From UBA4660 sp002405435 (GTDB lineage: Bacteria > Bacteroidota > Bacteroidia > Flavobacteriales_D > Sanyastnellaceae): 64,000 nucleotides of DNA. Made by a program: the position numbers and the translations under genes. Positions 1 through 9,798 of this stretch are shown here, piece after piece. Where the stretch lies: positions 1 through 64,000 of the forward strand of contig DAIOCL010000001.1 in NCBI GenBank assembly GCA_036747335.1. The letters run 5' to 3'. Position 1 is the stretch's first letter. Each line of letters opens with the position of its first letter. The notes below the pieces were generated by a model. The model was not told where the DNA came from. It ran no database searches and saw only the letters and a list, made by a program, of their open reading frames with translations.

Positions 1-257
1 GCATACCCCTCTACGTGGGCCGCCTCCTTGCTTAGGTAAGATTTAGGTATAAATAGCGGGAAGTAGGCATTCTGGTGGCCGGTATCCTTGAACATGCGGT
101 CCAGCGCATCGCGCATTTTTTCCCAGATCGCATACCCATAGGGTTTGATGAGCATGCAGCCTTTCACGTCGCTGTGCTGGGCCAGATCGGCCATCACCAC
201 CAGTTCGTTGTACCACTTGGAATAATCCGTACTTCGCGGGGTAAGTTTTTGGGACAT
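1..257 (-). CDS. proS: Prolyl-tRNA synthetase, N-terminal part (truncated by window edge)
   Basis: Charges tRNA-Pro with proline in the cytoplasm. Only the first 85 codons are in the window. They read MSQKLTPRSTDYSKWYNELV, then a segment with KPYGYAIWEKMRDALDRMF and NAYFPLFIPKSYLSKEA, which matches the N-terminus of the short archaeal/eukaryotic-like (type 3) ProRS common in Bacteroidota. The ATG at 257 fits the family start and follows a perfect TAATTTTG -7 box 39 bases upstream. The catalytic and anticodon domains lie outside the window. Confidence 0.9.
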   Translation of the reverse strand, partial: MSQKLTPRSTDYSKWYNELVVMADLAQHSDVKGCMLIKPYGYAIWEKMRDALDRMFKDTGHQNAYFPLFIPKSYLSKEAAHVEGY

Positions 258-296
258 AAAGAATTAAATCCGGATTATGACTTGCCCGGCGTTCGG

Positions 297-304
297 CAAA
301 ATTA
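297..304 (-). promoter_or_regulatory. -7 box TAATTTTG of proS
   Basis: On the minus strand this is a perfect Bacteroidota -7 element (TAnnTTTG). A TTG that could serve as the -33 element lies 22 bases further upstream. It sits 39 bases before the proS ATG. Confidence 0.6.
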
Positions 305-374
305 GACAAACCCCGGCTCAGGGCCACAACGCAACCTTACTGCACCCCTACGTCAAATCTTTCGAAAAAAGAGC

Positions 375-382
375 GATATTTG
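375..382 (+). promoter_or_regulatory. Probable -7 box (GATATTTG) before the 127-residue secreted protein
   Basis: GATATTTGCGCCCC differs from the TAnnTTTG consensus by one base and has the GC-rich flank seen at other promoters here, such as that of rpsT. It lies 46 bases before the ATG at 429. No convincing -33 element was seen. Confidence 0.4.
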
Positions 383-428
383 CGCCCCTGCCGCACGGCA
401 GCGAAGATCAACCTTATTACCCAAAACC

Positions 429-812
429 ATGAAACAACGTCTTTTGATTGGAGTCCTGGTTAGCGTGCTGTCGGTCATGATGCTGTCCGCATCAGCCCAG
501 CCTTCTAAACCCAAGCGCGACGGCGAACGTCCGATGTTTGTTGAAATCGAAAACCTTGACGAAAATTCCTATGCGGAGATCCTTCGGGCACTGGAAGGCA
601 ACGGGGAAATCAGTATCCGACAGGTATGCGTGCCTGCTTCGGTGATGATGCTCGACCTATCGGCCTCAAACAAAAAAAGCCTGGATGACAATTACGGCGC
701 TTTTACGGAAATTGTCGTTACGAAAACCGCACTTAAAACCGTGCGTCTGCTGGCCGAATACGGAGAAGACGATTTTCTCGACCGTTGCAAAAAGGTCAGA
801 GGCTCTCGGTAA
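429..812 (+). CDS. Small secreted protein of unknown function
   Basis: 127 residues. A clear Sec signal peptide (KQR, then a hydrophobic run, then SASAQ) gives a mature chain of about 103 residues that starts PSKPKRDGERP. The mature part is polar, with two cysteines (in RQVCVP and near the end in LDRCKK) that could pair. I recognise no domain. It ends 109 bases before the giant adhesin gene on the same strand, so it may belong to the same surface cluster, but nothing in the sequence shows a functional link. The stop is TAA. Confidence 0.6.
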   Translation: MKQRLLIGVLVSVLSVMMLSASAQPSKPKRDGERPMFVEIENLDENSYAEILRALEGNGEISIRQVCVPASVMMLDLSASNKKSLDDNYGAFTEIVVTKTALKTVRLLAEYGEDDFLDRCKKVRGSR

Positions 813-921
813 TACAGGTGTCTGCGGATATCGCAGGCCCCACCGAACCCCCGCGAAGTCACCCGGTCACTGACCGCGGTGGTTTTCATGATTAACAGAC
901 CCTAAGAAATTCAGATACGAT

Positions 922-3900
922 ATGATGCTTTCACTCTTGAAAATTCGTCAGGTAGCCATCACTGCGGCCATCGTGTTACTCAGCTTGCCTTCCCTTAAGG
1001 CCCAGTTGACCGTTGATGTGGAAATGCCCATTGAGCAAATGGTGCAAAACCTCGTTGGCGAAGGCGTGCAGATCTCCAATATTTCAGTCAACGCTGCCGA
1101 CAGTGCCTACGCTTACTATTACAGTGCGGGCACCGAACTGGGCACCAACCAGGGGCTGCTCTTGTCTACCGGACTGGCGACACGCGCCGTCGGCCCCAAC
1201 AACAGTTCCGGCCTACCCCAACTCGGATCGGGCGGTGTATGCCTCAACTGCAATTTGTTTGACAACAACTTTCCGGGCAGCCCGCTGCTCAACCTGTTTG
1301 CCGGCTACAATACATTCGATGCCTGCCTGGTAGAATTTGACATCGTACCCCAGGGTGACAGCTTGCGCTTCAGTTACACGTTCGCCAGTGAAGAATACCA
1401 GGAATGGGTGGGCTCGCCCTTCAATGATGTTTTCGGATTTTTTATCACAGGTCCCAACGTGGGTACTGACGTGAACCTCGCGCTTGTTCCCGGATCCAGT
1501 CAGGCCGTTGCCGTCAACACGGTCAACCACCTCATCAATACGGCTTATTACGACAACAACATCACCCCGCCCGGGGTATTCATTCAGTACGATGGTCTCA
1601 CGGTAAACCTGGTGGCCGAAATAGGTAACCTCATTCCCTGCGAGACTTATCACCTCAAACTGGTAATTGCCGACGGCTCCGACCGCATTTACGACAGCGC
1701 CGTGTTTGTTCGTTCCATCGAGTCGAATCCCGTGGTGGTCGCCACCGCAACGGCAGGCGGCCTGCCCTATATGATTGAAGGTTGCAATGACGGCACGATC
1801 ACCTTTACGCGCGAAGAGGTTTCTCCGGACCCGCAAACCGTTACCTATTTTGTGGGTGGCACCGCGACCAATGGCGTAGACTACCTGCCCCAGCTTGGCG
1901 GAGGCAACCTGGGTGATCCGGTGACGATTACCATTCCGGGTGGCCAGAACAGTGCGAGCATCGGCATTCAGCCTCTGGCTGACGGGGTGACGGAGGGAAA
2001 TGAGTACATGATTATTTACCTCGCCAACCCGCTTTGCAACAACACCGAAATTCTCGACAGCCTGATCTTCTTCATTCAGGACTCACTGGTGGTGAGCGTA
2101 ATACCGCAAACCGCCGAACTGTGCAGCGGTGAGTGCGTGCAACTTACCGGTCAGGCGGAGTCGGGCGGCCTTGCCGGATTCAGCTGGAGTCCGACCGAGG
2201 GCTTGAGCAATACCAACCTCCTGAACCCCGTTGCCTGCCCTGCCACCACCACCACCTATGTGCTCACCGGCACTGCAGCAGACTGCATTTCCACCGACGA
2301 GGTGACCATTACGGTATCTAACCTCACGCTCACTGCCGATGCGGTGAACGTGCAGTGCTTTGCGCAAAATACCGGCACCGTGGACCTTTCCATAAACAAC
2401 GGCGTTGAACCCTACACGATCGCCTGGACGGGTCCGGGAGGCGGCACCGCGGCCACCGAAGACTTGTCAGGTCTCGCCCCCGGCGTTTACTGTGTGGAAG
2501 TGACCGATGCCAATGGTTGTCAGGAAAGCCTCTGCGTGACGCTGGTGCAGGTGAATGAACTTGCTATCACCAATGCCAGCTTCAGCGAATTTGGGTGCGC
2601 GCCCATTTCGTGTTTTGGGTTCTGTGATGGTGCCATCACCATTGACCTGACAGGGGGCGTGTTGCCTTACACCTTCAACTGGAGCGGTCCTGACGGATTT
2701 GCTTCCGCCAGTGAAGACATTTCTGCACTTTGTGCAGGCACGTATTGCGTGACCGTAACCGATGCCGCCGGTTGCAGCGTGAGCGCCTGCTACACCCTCA
2801 GCCAGCCTGAGCAACTCACGCTGTCTTCATCTTCCCAGAACAACATTGCCTGCAATGGTAACGCCTCAGGCAGCGCCTGTGTGACAGCATCGGGAGGTTG
2901 TGCACCGTATTTTTACTCGTGGGATCATGACGGAACCCTCACCGCCCCGTGCGCAGAAAACCTGGAAGCAGGCACCTACATGGTCGAGGTGACTGACATC
3001 AACAATTGTCCTGTTCAGGCCAGCCTTCAGATTGTTCTGAGTGAACCCTCCGCACCGCTCTCCATCGACAATGCCATCATCCAGACCTATCCGGGCGGAA
3101 GCAACGTTTCGTGCTTCAATGCAGCGGACGGATCGGTGAATGTCACCGTTTCCGGAGGCACGCCCGGCTACACTTTTGTATGGACAAACGCTTTCGGTGC
3201 CGTGGTGGGTGCGGGCGAAGACCTGGTCAATGTACCCTGCGGAGCCTACCAGCTGGTGGTTACCGACGCCAATGGCTGCACCGCGCAGTCTGCCTACACC
3301 CTCGACTGTGTGGATCCAATCGCCATCACTTTTGAGGTAACGCCAAACCCCTGCGGTGCGGGTGATGCCGGGCTCGGTGCGATTGTAATCACCTCGGTCA
3401 CCGGCGGAAACGGCGGTGCCTATACCTTCTCTTACACGGGTCCTTCGTGCAACACCTGCAACACCCAGAACGTTTCTGGCATTGACAGCGGTCAGTATAC
3501 GCTGACGGTGAGTGACAACCAGGGCTGTGCGCAGACCTTCGACATTTTTGTTGGCACCAATGAAAATTTCAATGTCACGCCTACCCTCACGCAGGTCGGT
3601 TGTTTTGGTCAATGCACCGGTGCGATTGACCTCGACATTTCACCGGCAGGCATCTACAATACCTCCTGGTTTGACGGAGAAGGCCAGCTCATTTCCACTG
3701 CTGAAGATGTTGCCAACCTGTGTGCAGGCAACTATCAGGTGATTGTCGGCAGTGGCGCCTGTGTGGGTACCTTTACCTACACCATCAGCCAACCTGCGCC
3801 GGTGGTGGTGAGTGTCAGCAATACCACGCCGCCGGTATGCTTCGGCCAAAACAACGGATGTATTGACATTTCGGTCAGCGGCGCCGTGGGCACACCCGAC

Positions 3901-6807
3901 TACAACTGGCTGCCCAATCCCGAGTGTTTCTTCGCCGGCTCGACCAGCGAAGACCTCTGTGGTCTCTTCGCCTGCACCTACAACGTGGTGGTTACCGACG
4001 ACAACGGCTGCACCGGAACACTGGCTGTGTCGATTGACGCGCCGGTGGTAATGAGCATTTTTGTGGAAACCAGTATCTACAATGGCGGCTACAACATCAG
4101 CTGCAATGGAGCTAATGACGGCGCCATTTCCGTCAGTGTGTCAGGCGGAACGCCAAATTGCGCGTTATTTGCCCCGTACTGTTACAACTACGACTGGCAT
4201 TGTGATGATCCGGTATGTTCGGTACCCACCAATTGTTCGGGTCCGGTTCAAACAGGGCTCTCGCCGGGTATCTACTGCGTCGATGTATTCGATGTCAACG
4301 GATGCCTCGCCACAACTACCATTACCATAGAAGAACCCGAACCGATTGTGTCTGTTTCAGTGGTGAATGACGTCACCTGCAACGGACTGTGTGACGGCCA
4401 GGTGTTTGCAGCGCTTTCGGGAGGAAGCGGCACCTATCCGATAATCAACTGGAGCGGTGACATCGGCAGCAACCCGCCGACGGCACTCAACCTGACCAAC
4501 CTCTGCGCCGGCACCTATACCCTGCAGGTCTTTGACAGCAACGACTGCAGCGAAACTTTCACCTATACCGTTGAAGAACCCGAAACGCTGGTGATTGTGC
4601 TGGACGGCTCAGAGGATATCGCCTGTGCCGGCTTGAATACGGGCGGCATTGCCTTTCATGCGGAAGGCGGTTCAGCACCCTATACCTACTGGATAGAAAA
4701 TGAAAACGGGGTAACCACTCCAGGCAATATTTTCACTGCACTCAGCGCCGGTACCTACACCCTGTACGCAGAAGATGAACAGGGCTGTCAGGCGACCCTT
4801 ACGGTAACGATCGACGAGCCACAGGTACTGAAGCTGCATATCAGTCCTGTTATTCAGATTCCCGAACAGATTTTTGTGCTTCAGTGCACCGTCGATTGTG
4901 ACGCTATTCTGCAGGCATCGGTAACCGGCGGAACAAGTCCGTACAACTACGTGTGGACAGACGAAGACGGTGTGGTTATCGGAACGGGGGCATCACTTTC
5001 GAACCTTTGCGCCGGCATCTATTGCATGATCGTTACCGATGCCAATGGTTGTGTGGTTTCGGCATGCTTCAACGTGACCGAGCCCGACGCACCGCTCAGC
5101 ATCACATCGGTGGTTTCGGATTTCGGCTCAGGCAATGAAATTTCCTGCGGCGGCGCCTGTGACGGCAGCATAGACCTGACAGTGACCGGCGGGGTACCGG
5201 CCTACAATTACCAATGGAACTGCAGCAACTGCGGCGGCCTCAACGATGTGGAAGACCAGTCGTCGCTGTGCGCAGGATTTTACGAAGTACTTGTAACGGA
5301 TGCCAATTTCTGCGACCAGTTGTTGCAATTCACCCTCGATGAACCGGAGCCCGTGATCGTGACTCCTGAACTCCTTGTCTATGGCTGCGGCTTCAATGTG
5401 AGCTGTGCAGACGCCTGCGACGGGGGCGTCAATCTCGAAGTCAGCGGTGGAGTTCCGGGCTATACCGTAGACTGGGACAACGACCTGTTGCCCGATGAAT
5501 TTTCACTGAGCGGATTGTGTCCGGGTACTTACACGGCATGCGTGAGCGACAACGTCGGATGTGAAGTCTGCATTCCGGTGACACTGATTGCGCCCCAGGC
5601 GGTGAGCGTATCGATCAATACAGATGTCGATTGTAATGCCGGACTTGTTGTATTGTGCGCTGAGGTTACCGGCGGCTGCGGACCCTACACCTATGCTTGG
5701 CCCAACGGCGATACCGATGACTGTATAGATGTCAATGCCGACGGCGACTACTGCCTCGATGTGCTCGACGCCAATGGCTGCGCGGGTACTGTCTGCGCGC
5801 TCGATGTGGTAGATCCTGATCCGTTCAGCGGTCAACTCGAAACCACGGCCACAACCTGTGGTGCATGCAACGGCAGCATAAGCTTGGTGCTGGAGGGCGG
5901 CGCAGGCCCGTTTATCATTGACTGGACCGGCACAGGCACCGTGGATGGTGCGTTGCAACAAAACGACCTTTGTCCGGGCGACTACAGCGTTGTCGTAACC
6001 GATGCACTGGGCTGCGTGGTGACCGCCAGCGCCACGATACCGGGTGATGATGTGATTGAAGTAAATGAAATCGTATCAGGCGTCAGTTGTTTTGGGGGTG
6101 CCAACGGCTCCATCTCGGTAACCATTGAAAATGCTACTGAACCCGTTTCGCTTGCCTGGCTCGACAGCGATGGCAATGAGTTAGGAACTGGCAATGCCAT
6201 TACCGGTCTGGCTGCCGGAGAATACACGCTGAACTGGGCCGATGCGGAAGGATGTTCGGGCAGCGAGGTCTTCACCGTAGCGCAACCGGCCGCTGCGCTC
6301 GAACTGGAGGCCACTGTTTCACTGTATGAAAACGGATTCAACCTAAGCACCTTCGGAGGTAATGACGGGTTTATTCTGGTATCCGTTTCTGGCGGAACAG
6401 CCCCCTTCGATTACACCTGGAATCCGACCACGGGCAACGATACCACCACGGTGAACCTCAACCTGGAAGCCGGTATCTATTCGCTTACCGTGACCGATGC
6501 CCAGGGCTGCGCGCTCGATACCGTCTTTGTGCTGGAAGGGCCGCTTGACCTGGCCTTCCCGACGGGTTTTTCACCCAATGGTGATGGCAGCAACCAGTTT
6601 TATGTGATTCAGGGCGTATCGTCTTTCCCCGACAACGCATTTAAGGTATTCAACCGATGGGGTAACCTGGTGTACGAAAAATCAGGATACAACAACGAAT
6701 GGGAAGGCCAAAACATGAACGGGGAACCGCTTGCCGATGGCACCTATTACGTGGTCTTCAGGGCCGGAAGTACCGAGTTCAACAGCTATGTAGACCTTAG
6801 AAGGTAA
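922..6807 (+). CDS. Giant SprB-repeat surface adhesin with choice-of-anchor L domain and T9SS type B sorting domain
   Basis: 1961 residues, secreted through the type IX system and displayed at the cell surface. Order of parts: signal peptide (1-28, ending SLKAQ); choice-of-anchor L domain (about 35-265, with FSYTFASEEYQEW); a Calx-beta-like stretch (about 275-390, with GTATNGVDY); a PKD-like segment (about 390-465); about 17 SprB-type repeats (about 465-1870) with the pattern C-G-CDG-GG-PY-W-LC-AG-Y-V-VTDANGC; and a gliding-motility-type C-terminal domain (about 1875-1961, LAFPTGFSPNGDG, FNRWGNLVYE, DGTYYVVF) that is the type B T9SS sorting signal. Most repeats carry several cysteines, suggesting internal disulfides. 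The next gene is a PorP/SprF protein, the usual partner of type B cargo. An adhesion or gliding role is inferred. Confidence 0.9.
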   Translation: MMLSLLKIRQVAITAAIVLLSLPSLKAQLTVDVEMPIEQMVQNLVGEGVQISNISVNAADSAYAYYYSAGTELGTNQGLLLSTGLATRAVGPNNSSGLPQLGSGGVCLNCNLFDNNFPGSPLLNLFAGYNTFDACLVEFDIVPQGDSLRFSYTFASEEYQEWVGSPFNDVFGFFITGPNVGTDVNLALVPGSSQAVAVNTVNHLINTAYYDNNITPPGVFIQYDGLTVNLVAEIGNLIPCETYHLKLVIADGSDRIYDSAVFVRSIESNPVVVATATAGGLPYMIEGCNDGTITFTREEVSPDPQTVTYFVGGTATNGVDYLPQLGGGNLGDPVTITIPGGQNSASIGIQPLADGVTEGNEYMIIYLANPLCNNTEILDSLIFFIQDSLVVSVIPQTAELCSGECVQLTGQAESGGLAGFSWSPTEGLSNTNLLNPVACPATTTTYVLTGTAADCISTDEVTITVSNLTLTADAVNVQCFAQNTGTVDLSINNGVEPYTIAWTGPGGGTAATEDLSGLAPGVYCVEVTDANGCQESLCVTLVQVNELAITNASFSEFGCAPISCFGFCDGAITIDLTGGVLPYTFNWSGPDGFASASEDISALCAGTYCVTVTDAAGCSVSACYTLSQPEQLTLSSSSQNNIACNGNASGSACVTASGGCAPYFYSWDHDGTLTAPCAENLEAGTYMVEVTDINNCPVQASLQIVLSEPSAPLSIDNAIIQTYPGGSNVSCFNAADGSVNVTVSGGTPGYTFVWTNAFGAVVGAGEDLVNVPCGAYQLVVTDANGCTAQSAYTLDCVDPIAITFEVTPNPCGAGDAGLGAIVITSVTGGNGGAYTFSYTGPSCNTCNTQNVSGIDSGQYTLTVSDNQGCAQTFDIFVGTNENFNVTPTLTQVGCFGQCTGAIDLDISPAGIYNTSWFDGEGQLISTAEDVANLCAGNYQVIVGSGACVGTFTYTISQPAPVVVSVSNTTPPVCFGQNNGCIDISVSGAVGTPDYNWLPNPECFFAGSTSEDLCGLFACTYNVVVTDDNGCTGTLAVSIDAPVVMSIFVETSIYNGGYNISCNGANDGAISVSVSGGTPNCALFAPYCYNYDWHCDDPVCSVPTNCSGPVQTGLSPGIYCVDVFDVNGCLATTTITIEEPEPIVSVSVVNDVTCNGLCDGQVFAALSGGSGTYPIINWSGDIGSNPPTALNLTNLCAGTYTLQVFDSNDCSETFTYTVEEPETLVIVLDGSEDIACAGLNTGGIAFHAEGGSAPYTYWIENENGVTTPGNIFTALSAGTYTLYAEDEQGCQATLTVTIDEPQVLKLHISPVIQIPEQIFVLQCTVDCDAILQASVTGGTSPYNYVWTDEDGVVIGTGASLSNLCAGIYCMIVTDANGCVVSACFNVTEPDAPLSITSVVSDFGSGNEISCGGACDGSIDLTVTGGVPAYNYQWNCSNCGGLNDVEDQSSLCAGFYEVLVTDANFCDQLLQFTLDEPEPVIVTPELLVYGCGFNVSCADACDGGVNLEVSGGVPGYTVDWDNDLLPDEFSLSGLCPGTYTACVSDNVGCEVCIPVTLIAPQAVSVSINTDVDCNAGLVVLCAEVTGGCGPYTYAWPNGDTDDCIDVNADGDYCLDVLDANGCAGTVCALDVVDPDPFSGQLETTATTCGACNGSISLVLEGGAGPFIIDWTGTGTVDGALQQNDLCPGDYSVVVTDALGCVVTASATIPGDDVIEVNEIVSGVSCFGGANGSISVTIENATEPVSLAWLDSDGNELGTGNAITGLAAGEYTLNWADAEGCSGSEVFTVAQPAAALELEATVSLYENGFNLSTFGGNDGFILVSVSGGTAPFDYTWNPTTGNDTTTVNLNLEAGIYSLTVTDAQGCALDTVFVLEGPLDLAFPTGFSPNGDGSNQFYVIQGVSSFPDNAFKVFNRWGNLVYEKSGYNNEWEGQNMNGEPLADGTYYVVFRAGSTEFNSYVDLRR

Positions 6808-6830
6808 ACACAACAAGAACCAACAAGAAC

Positions 6831-7757
6831 ATGAAGAAGTTATTGATCATAGCCCTTTCGCTCTGCCTGTTCGGTGCCCGTCTGTCGGCACAACAGGAGA
6901 TCATGATGAGCCAATACATGTTTAACGGAATTATGCTGAATCCGGCCTATGCGGGCACCCATCCCTATTGGAGTGCTACGGCGATGCACCGGAGCCAATG
7001 GGTTCAGTTTGACGAATCGCCCGTTACGCAGACAATCGCCGTTGATGGTCCCCTGGGTGCCAACCGTGAGGTGGGCATTGGCCTAACCCTTTCCAATGAT
7101 GCGCTGGGTATTATCAGCCAGCAGGAAATCGGCATCAACGGGTCTTACAAGATTCAGGCGGGACCCGGTACACTGAGCTTCGGACTCCGAGGCACGTTTG
7201 GCGTCTATTCGGCCAATGTTACCGACGCGGTGATCTGGGATGAGGACGACCCGCTCTACCAGGCCAACATCAGCGGACAGCTGGTCCCCAAGATTGGTAC
7301 GGGCCTCTATTATTATACTTCGAGGTGGTTTGCCGGATTTGCTGTTCCCGTGCTGTATGCTTCCGACAACAATCTTCTCGGTGAAACTTCACTGGCGGAG
7401 CGCTATTTCACCAACCACATGTACCTCAACGGCGGTGTGGTATTTACCCCCAGTCCTTCCATCGCAGTAAAACCCACCATGCTGATTAAATATGAGGCAG
7501 GCGCACCGCTTCAGGCTGATATCAATTGTAGCGTACTGATGATGAATCGTCTGTGGGCCGGACTTGGTTACCGCACAGGTGATGCCCTGCTGGGTATGGT
7601 CGAGTGGAACATTACCCCGCAGCTGCGCCTCGGCTATGCCTACGATTTCACCCTTACCGACATTGCCGACTACAGCAGCGGCTCGCATGAAATCATGCTT
7701 GGATTCGATTTTGGCAAAGAAGCGGATGTGAAAATCCGCTCCCCGCGATACTTTTAA
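6831..7757 (+). CDS. PorP/SprF family type IX secretion membrane protein
   Basis: 308 residues. Signal peptide (MKKLLIIALSLCLFGARLSAQ), then the family hallmark QQEIMMSQYMFNGIMLNPAYAGT, followed by alternating strands typical of an outer-membrane beta barrel and an end at HEIMLGFDFGKE. In Flavobacterium, SprF is needed to secrete SprB, and paralogs sit beside other type B T9SS cargo. Here the gene starts 23 bases after the adhesin, so it is almost certainly the dedicated export or anchoring partner of that protein. The name porP would imply the general T9SS gene and is less likely for this cargo-linked copy. Confidence 0.92.
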   Translation: MKKLLIIALSLCLFGARLSAQQEIMMSQYMFNGIMLNPAYAGTHPYWSATAMHRSQWVQFDESPVTQTIAVDGPLGANREVGIGLTLSNDALGIISQQEIGINGSYKIQAGPGTLSFGLRGTFGVYSANVTDAVIWDEDDPLYQANISGQLVPKIGTGLYYYTSRWFAGFAVPVLYASDNNLLGETSLAERYFTNHMYLNGGVVFTPSPSIAVKPTMLIKYEAGAPLQADINCSVLMMNRLWAGLGYRTGDALLGMVEWNITPQLRLGYAYDFTLTDIADYSSGSHEIMLGFDFGKEADVKIRSPRYF

Positions 7758-7769
7758 AGTGCTACTGAC

Positions 7770-9761
7770 ATGATGAGATCACTGTTTGGGCGTTGTTGTT
7801 TCCTTCTTGTCTGCATGATGGCAGCCGGATGCGCCTCTGTAAACCTTAAAGAAGGAAAAAAAGCATACGATGAACTCCGTTACGCAGATGCCATCTGGTA
7901 TTTCGAGAAAGGGCTCGCCAAAAAAGATGACCCGGAGTCAAGGGCGCTGCTCGCCAACGCTTACCGGATCACCGGGCAACCGGAAGAAGCCGCGAAGGAA
8001 TACAGCCAGTCCAACATCACCCCCGGAACCACAGACAATGATAAGGTTAACTATGCGCGGGTACTCATGTCTGGAGGCAATTATACCGAGGCCAGGAATG
8101 TATTAGACGGGGTATTGTCGCGCGATAAGACCAACCAGGAAGCCCAGTCGCTGTTGCTGAGCTGTAAAAAGCAGGACGTTTTGCGCGGTGATTCGATCAT
8201 GTACAGCGTCGCACCGGTAAACATCCCGACCACAGAAAGCGTTTATTCGCCGGTTGTGTATGACGACGGATTGTTGATCACACAACCCCGCTCTTCCGGA
8301 GATAAAGACCCATATACCAACAAGTCGTTTACCGATATTTTCTTCACATCGCAGGCCAATGGTGCCTGGTCAGAGCCTGTAGCGCTGAAAGGTGTCAACA
8401 GTCCGTGGCACGATGCCAGCCCTGTGCTTTCACCCAACGGCCAGATAATGGTGTTTACGCGGAATTTTGTGCTGCTGGGCAAGACCCTCGGCAGCAACGA
8501 CCAGCGCCAGAGCACCACACAGCTGTACATGTCACGCAAGGGTGCGGATGGAGCATGGGGCAAGGCCGAGTTGCTTCCCTTCTGCGATGCCCGTTACATG
8601 TTTGCCCATCCGGCATTTGCGCCAGATGGTTCTGAGCTGTATTTCGCTTCCGACATGGCAGATTCTAAGGGCGGACTTGACCTCTATGCAAGCCGGTACA
8701 CAGATGGCTCATGGGGACAACCGCGCAACCTCGGCAACGATGTGAATACACGCGGAGATGAGTGCTTTCCGACCATGCGCCATGCAGATACCTTGTATTT
8801 TTCAAGCGACGCGCATGAAACAATCGGCGGCCTTGATTTGCTTTTCAGTGTGCGCCGGGAAGGGGGGTTCAGTCGTCCCAACCACCTCTCCTACCCCATC
8901 AACAGCCCGCGTGACGACTTTGGCCTGGTATTCAGCGGTCCGAACCGCGGCTACCTCAGCAGCGACCGCTCGGGAAGCGACCGCATTTATTCCTTCCTGA
9001 TTGAAAAACCGCGTGTGTTGATTAACGGCCTCGTTACCGGCGAACAAAGCATGTTGCCACTTGGCGGAGTAAAGGTAGCCGTCATCAACATTACCGACGG
9101 CACGGAAGAGATTGTGTTCACAGACGGAGACGGAATGTACCAGGTATCGCTGGAGCCCGGAAAGGAATATAAAGTCGAAACCGAACTCGAAGGTTATTTC
9201 CGTGAAGTGGATGAAGTGAGCACCAAGGGTGTGGTTTCAGACAAGGTCATTACCAATGTGGTGGAACTGAAGGAAGTATTCCTTACACCGCCGGCCAATG
9301 ACCAGACCGGAGAAAAAACCAACGACGGATCCGGCAAAGCAACAACAGACTCCGACCACAAAGGAAGCAAGTCAGGCAACGCGAAAGGATCGGCTCAGCA
9401 GGGTAACTATGCGGTTCCAAACATCTATTGGGACTACAACAAATGGGATATCCGCGACGATGCAATACCTTACCTGGATGACCTCGTAAAACTTTTCAAG
9501 AACAACCAAAAACTCCGTTTTGAAATCCGCAGCCACTGTGATTGCAGGGGAAGTGACGAATACAACATTGACCTCTCGGGCAAACGGGCGAAAGCCGTAG
9601 CGGACTACCTGGTTGCCAAGGGTGTTCCGCGTTACATACTCACCAGCAAGGGTTTCGGCGAAGCTGAACTTGTCAATGAATGCGATGATGGCATTTTCTG
9701 TGAGGAGCCAAGGCACGAACAGAACCGCCGCACGGAGTTTATCGTCACCGACAAGAAATAG
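7770..9761 (+). CDS. OmpA-family lipoprotein with TPR and PD40 repeats (PorE-like, T9SS-associated)
   Basis: 663 residues. Lipoprotein signal peptide with lipobox MAAGC (Cys about 22). Then a short TPR region (about 25-125), PD40/WD40-like beta-propeller repeats (about 150-410, recurring SPV, FSSD and YLSSDRSG), a carboxypeptidase-regulatory-like Ig fold (about 415-500), a low-complexity linker rich in Thr, Gly, Ser and Lys (about 508-545) and a C-terminal OmpA peptidoglycan-binding domain (about 550-663, RSHCDCRGSDEYN, LSGKRAKAVADYL). This layout matches PorE-type proteins that fix T9SS parts to the cell wall. It starts 12 bases after the SprF gene and completes a three-gene cluster. It stops at TAG, which shows that TAG is a normal stop in this genome. 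Confidence 0.88.
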   Translation: MMRSLFGRCCFLLVCMMAAGCASVNLKEGKKAYDELRYADAIWYFEKGLAKKDDPESRALLANAYRITGQPEEAAKEYSQSNITPGTTDNDKVNYARVLMSGGNYTEARNVLDGVLSRDKTNQEAQSLLLSCKKQDVLRGDSIMYSVAPVNIPTTESVYSPVVYDDGLLITQPRSSGDKDPYTNKSFTDIFFTSQANGAWSEPVALKGVNSPWHDASPVLSPNGQIMVFTRNFVLLGKTLGSNDQRQSTTQLYMSRKGADGAWGKAELLPFCDARYMFAHPAFAPDGSELYFASDMADSKGGLDLYASRYTDGSWGQPRNLGNDVNTRGDECFPTMRHADTLYFSSDAHETIGGLDLLFSVRREGGFSRPNHLSYPINSPRDDFGLVFSGPNRGYLSSDRSGSDRIYSFLIEKPRVLINGLVTGEQSMLPLGGVKVAVINITDGTEEIVFTDGDGMYQVSLEPGKEYKVETELEGYFREVDEVSTKGVVSDKVITNVVELKEVFLTPPANDQTGEKTNDGSGKATTDSDHKGSKSGNAKGSAQQGNYAVPNIYWDYNKWDIRDDAIPYLDDLVKLFKNNQKLRFEIRSHCDCRGSDEYNIDLSGKRAKAVADYLVAKGVPRYILTSKGFGEAELVNECDDGIFCEEPRHEQNRRTEFIVTDKK

Positions 9762-9798
9762 TTTCGCGGGTCGTTCAGCCGTGTTGAAGCGTTGCAGC

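Noticed and set aside
2866..3612. 248-codon minus-strand frame and other long antisense frames within the adhesin gene
   Set aside because: They arise from the repetitive, high-GC coding strand; their translations show no signal peptide, domain or plausible start.
2340..6540. CRISPR-like or tandem DNA repeat array
   Set aside because: The periodicity is at the protein level (SprB repeats of about 75-95 residues); the DNA units vary in sequence and length, with no short identical repeats and spacers.
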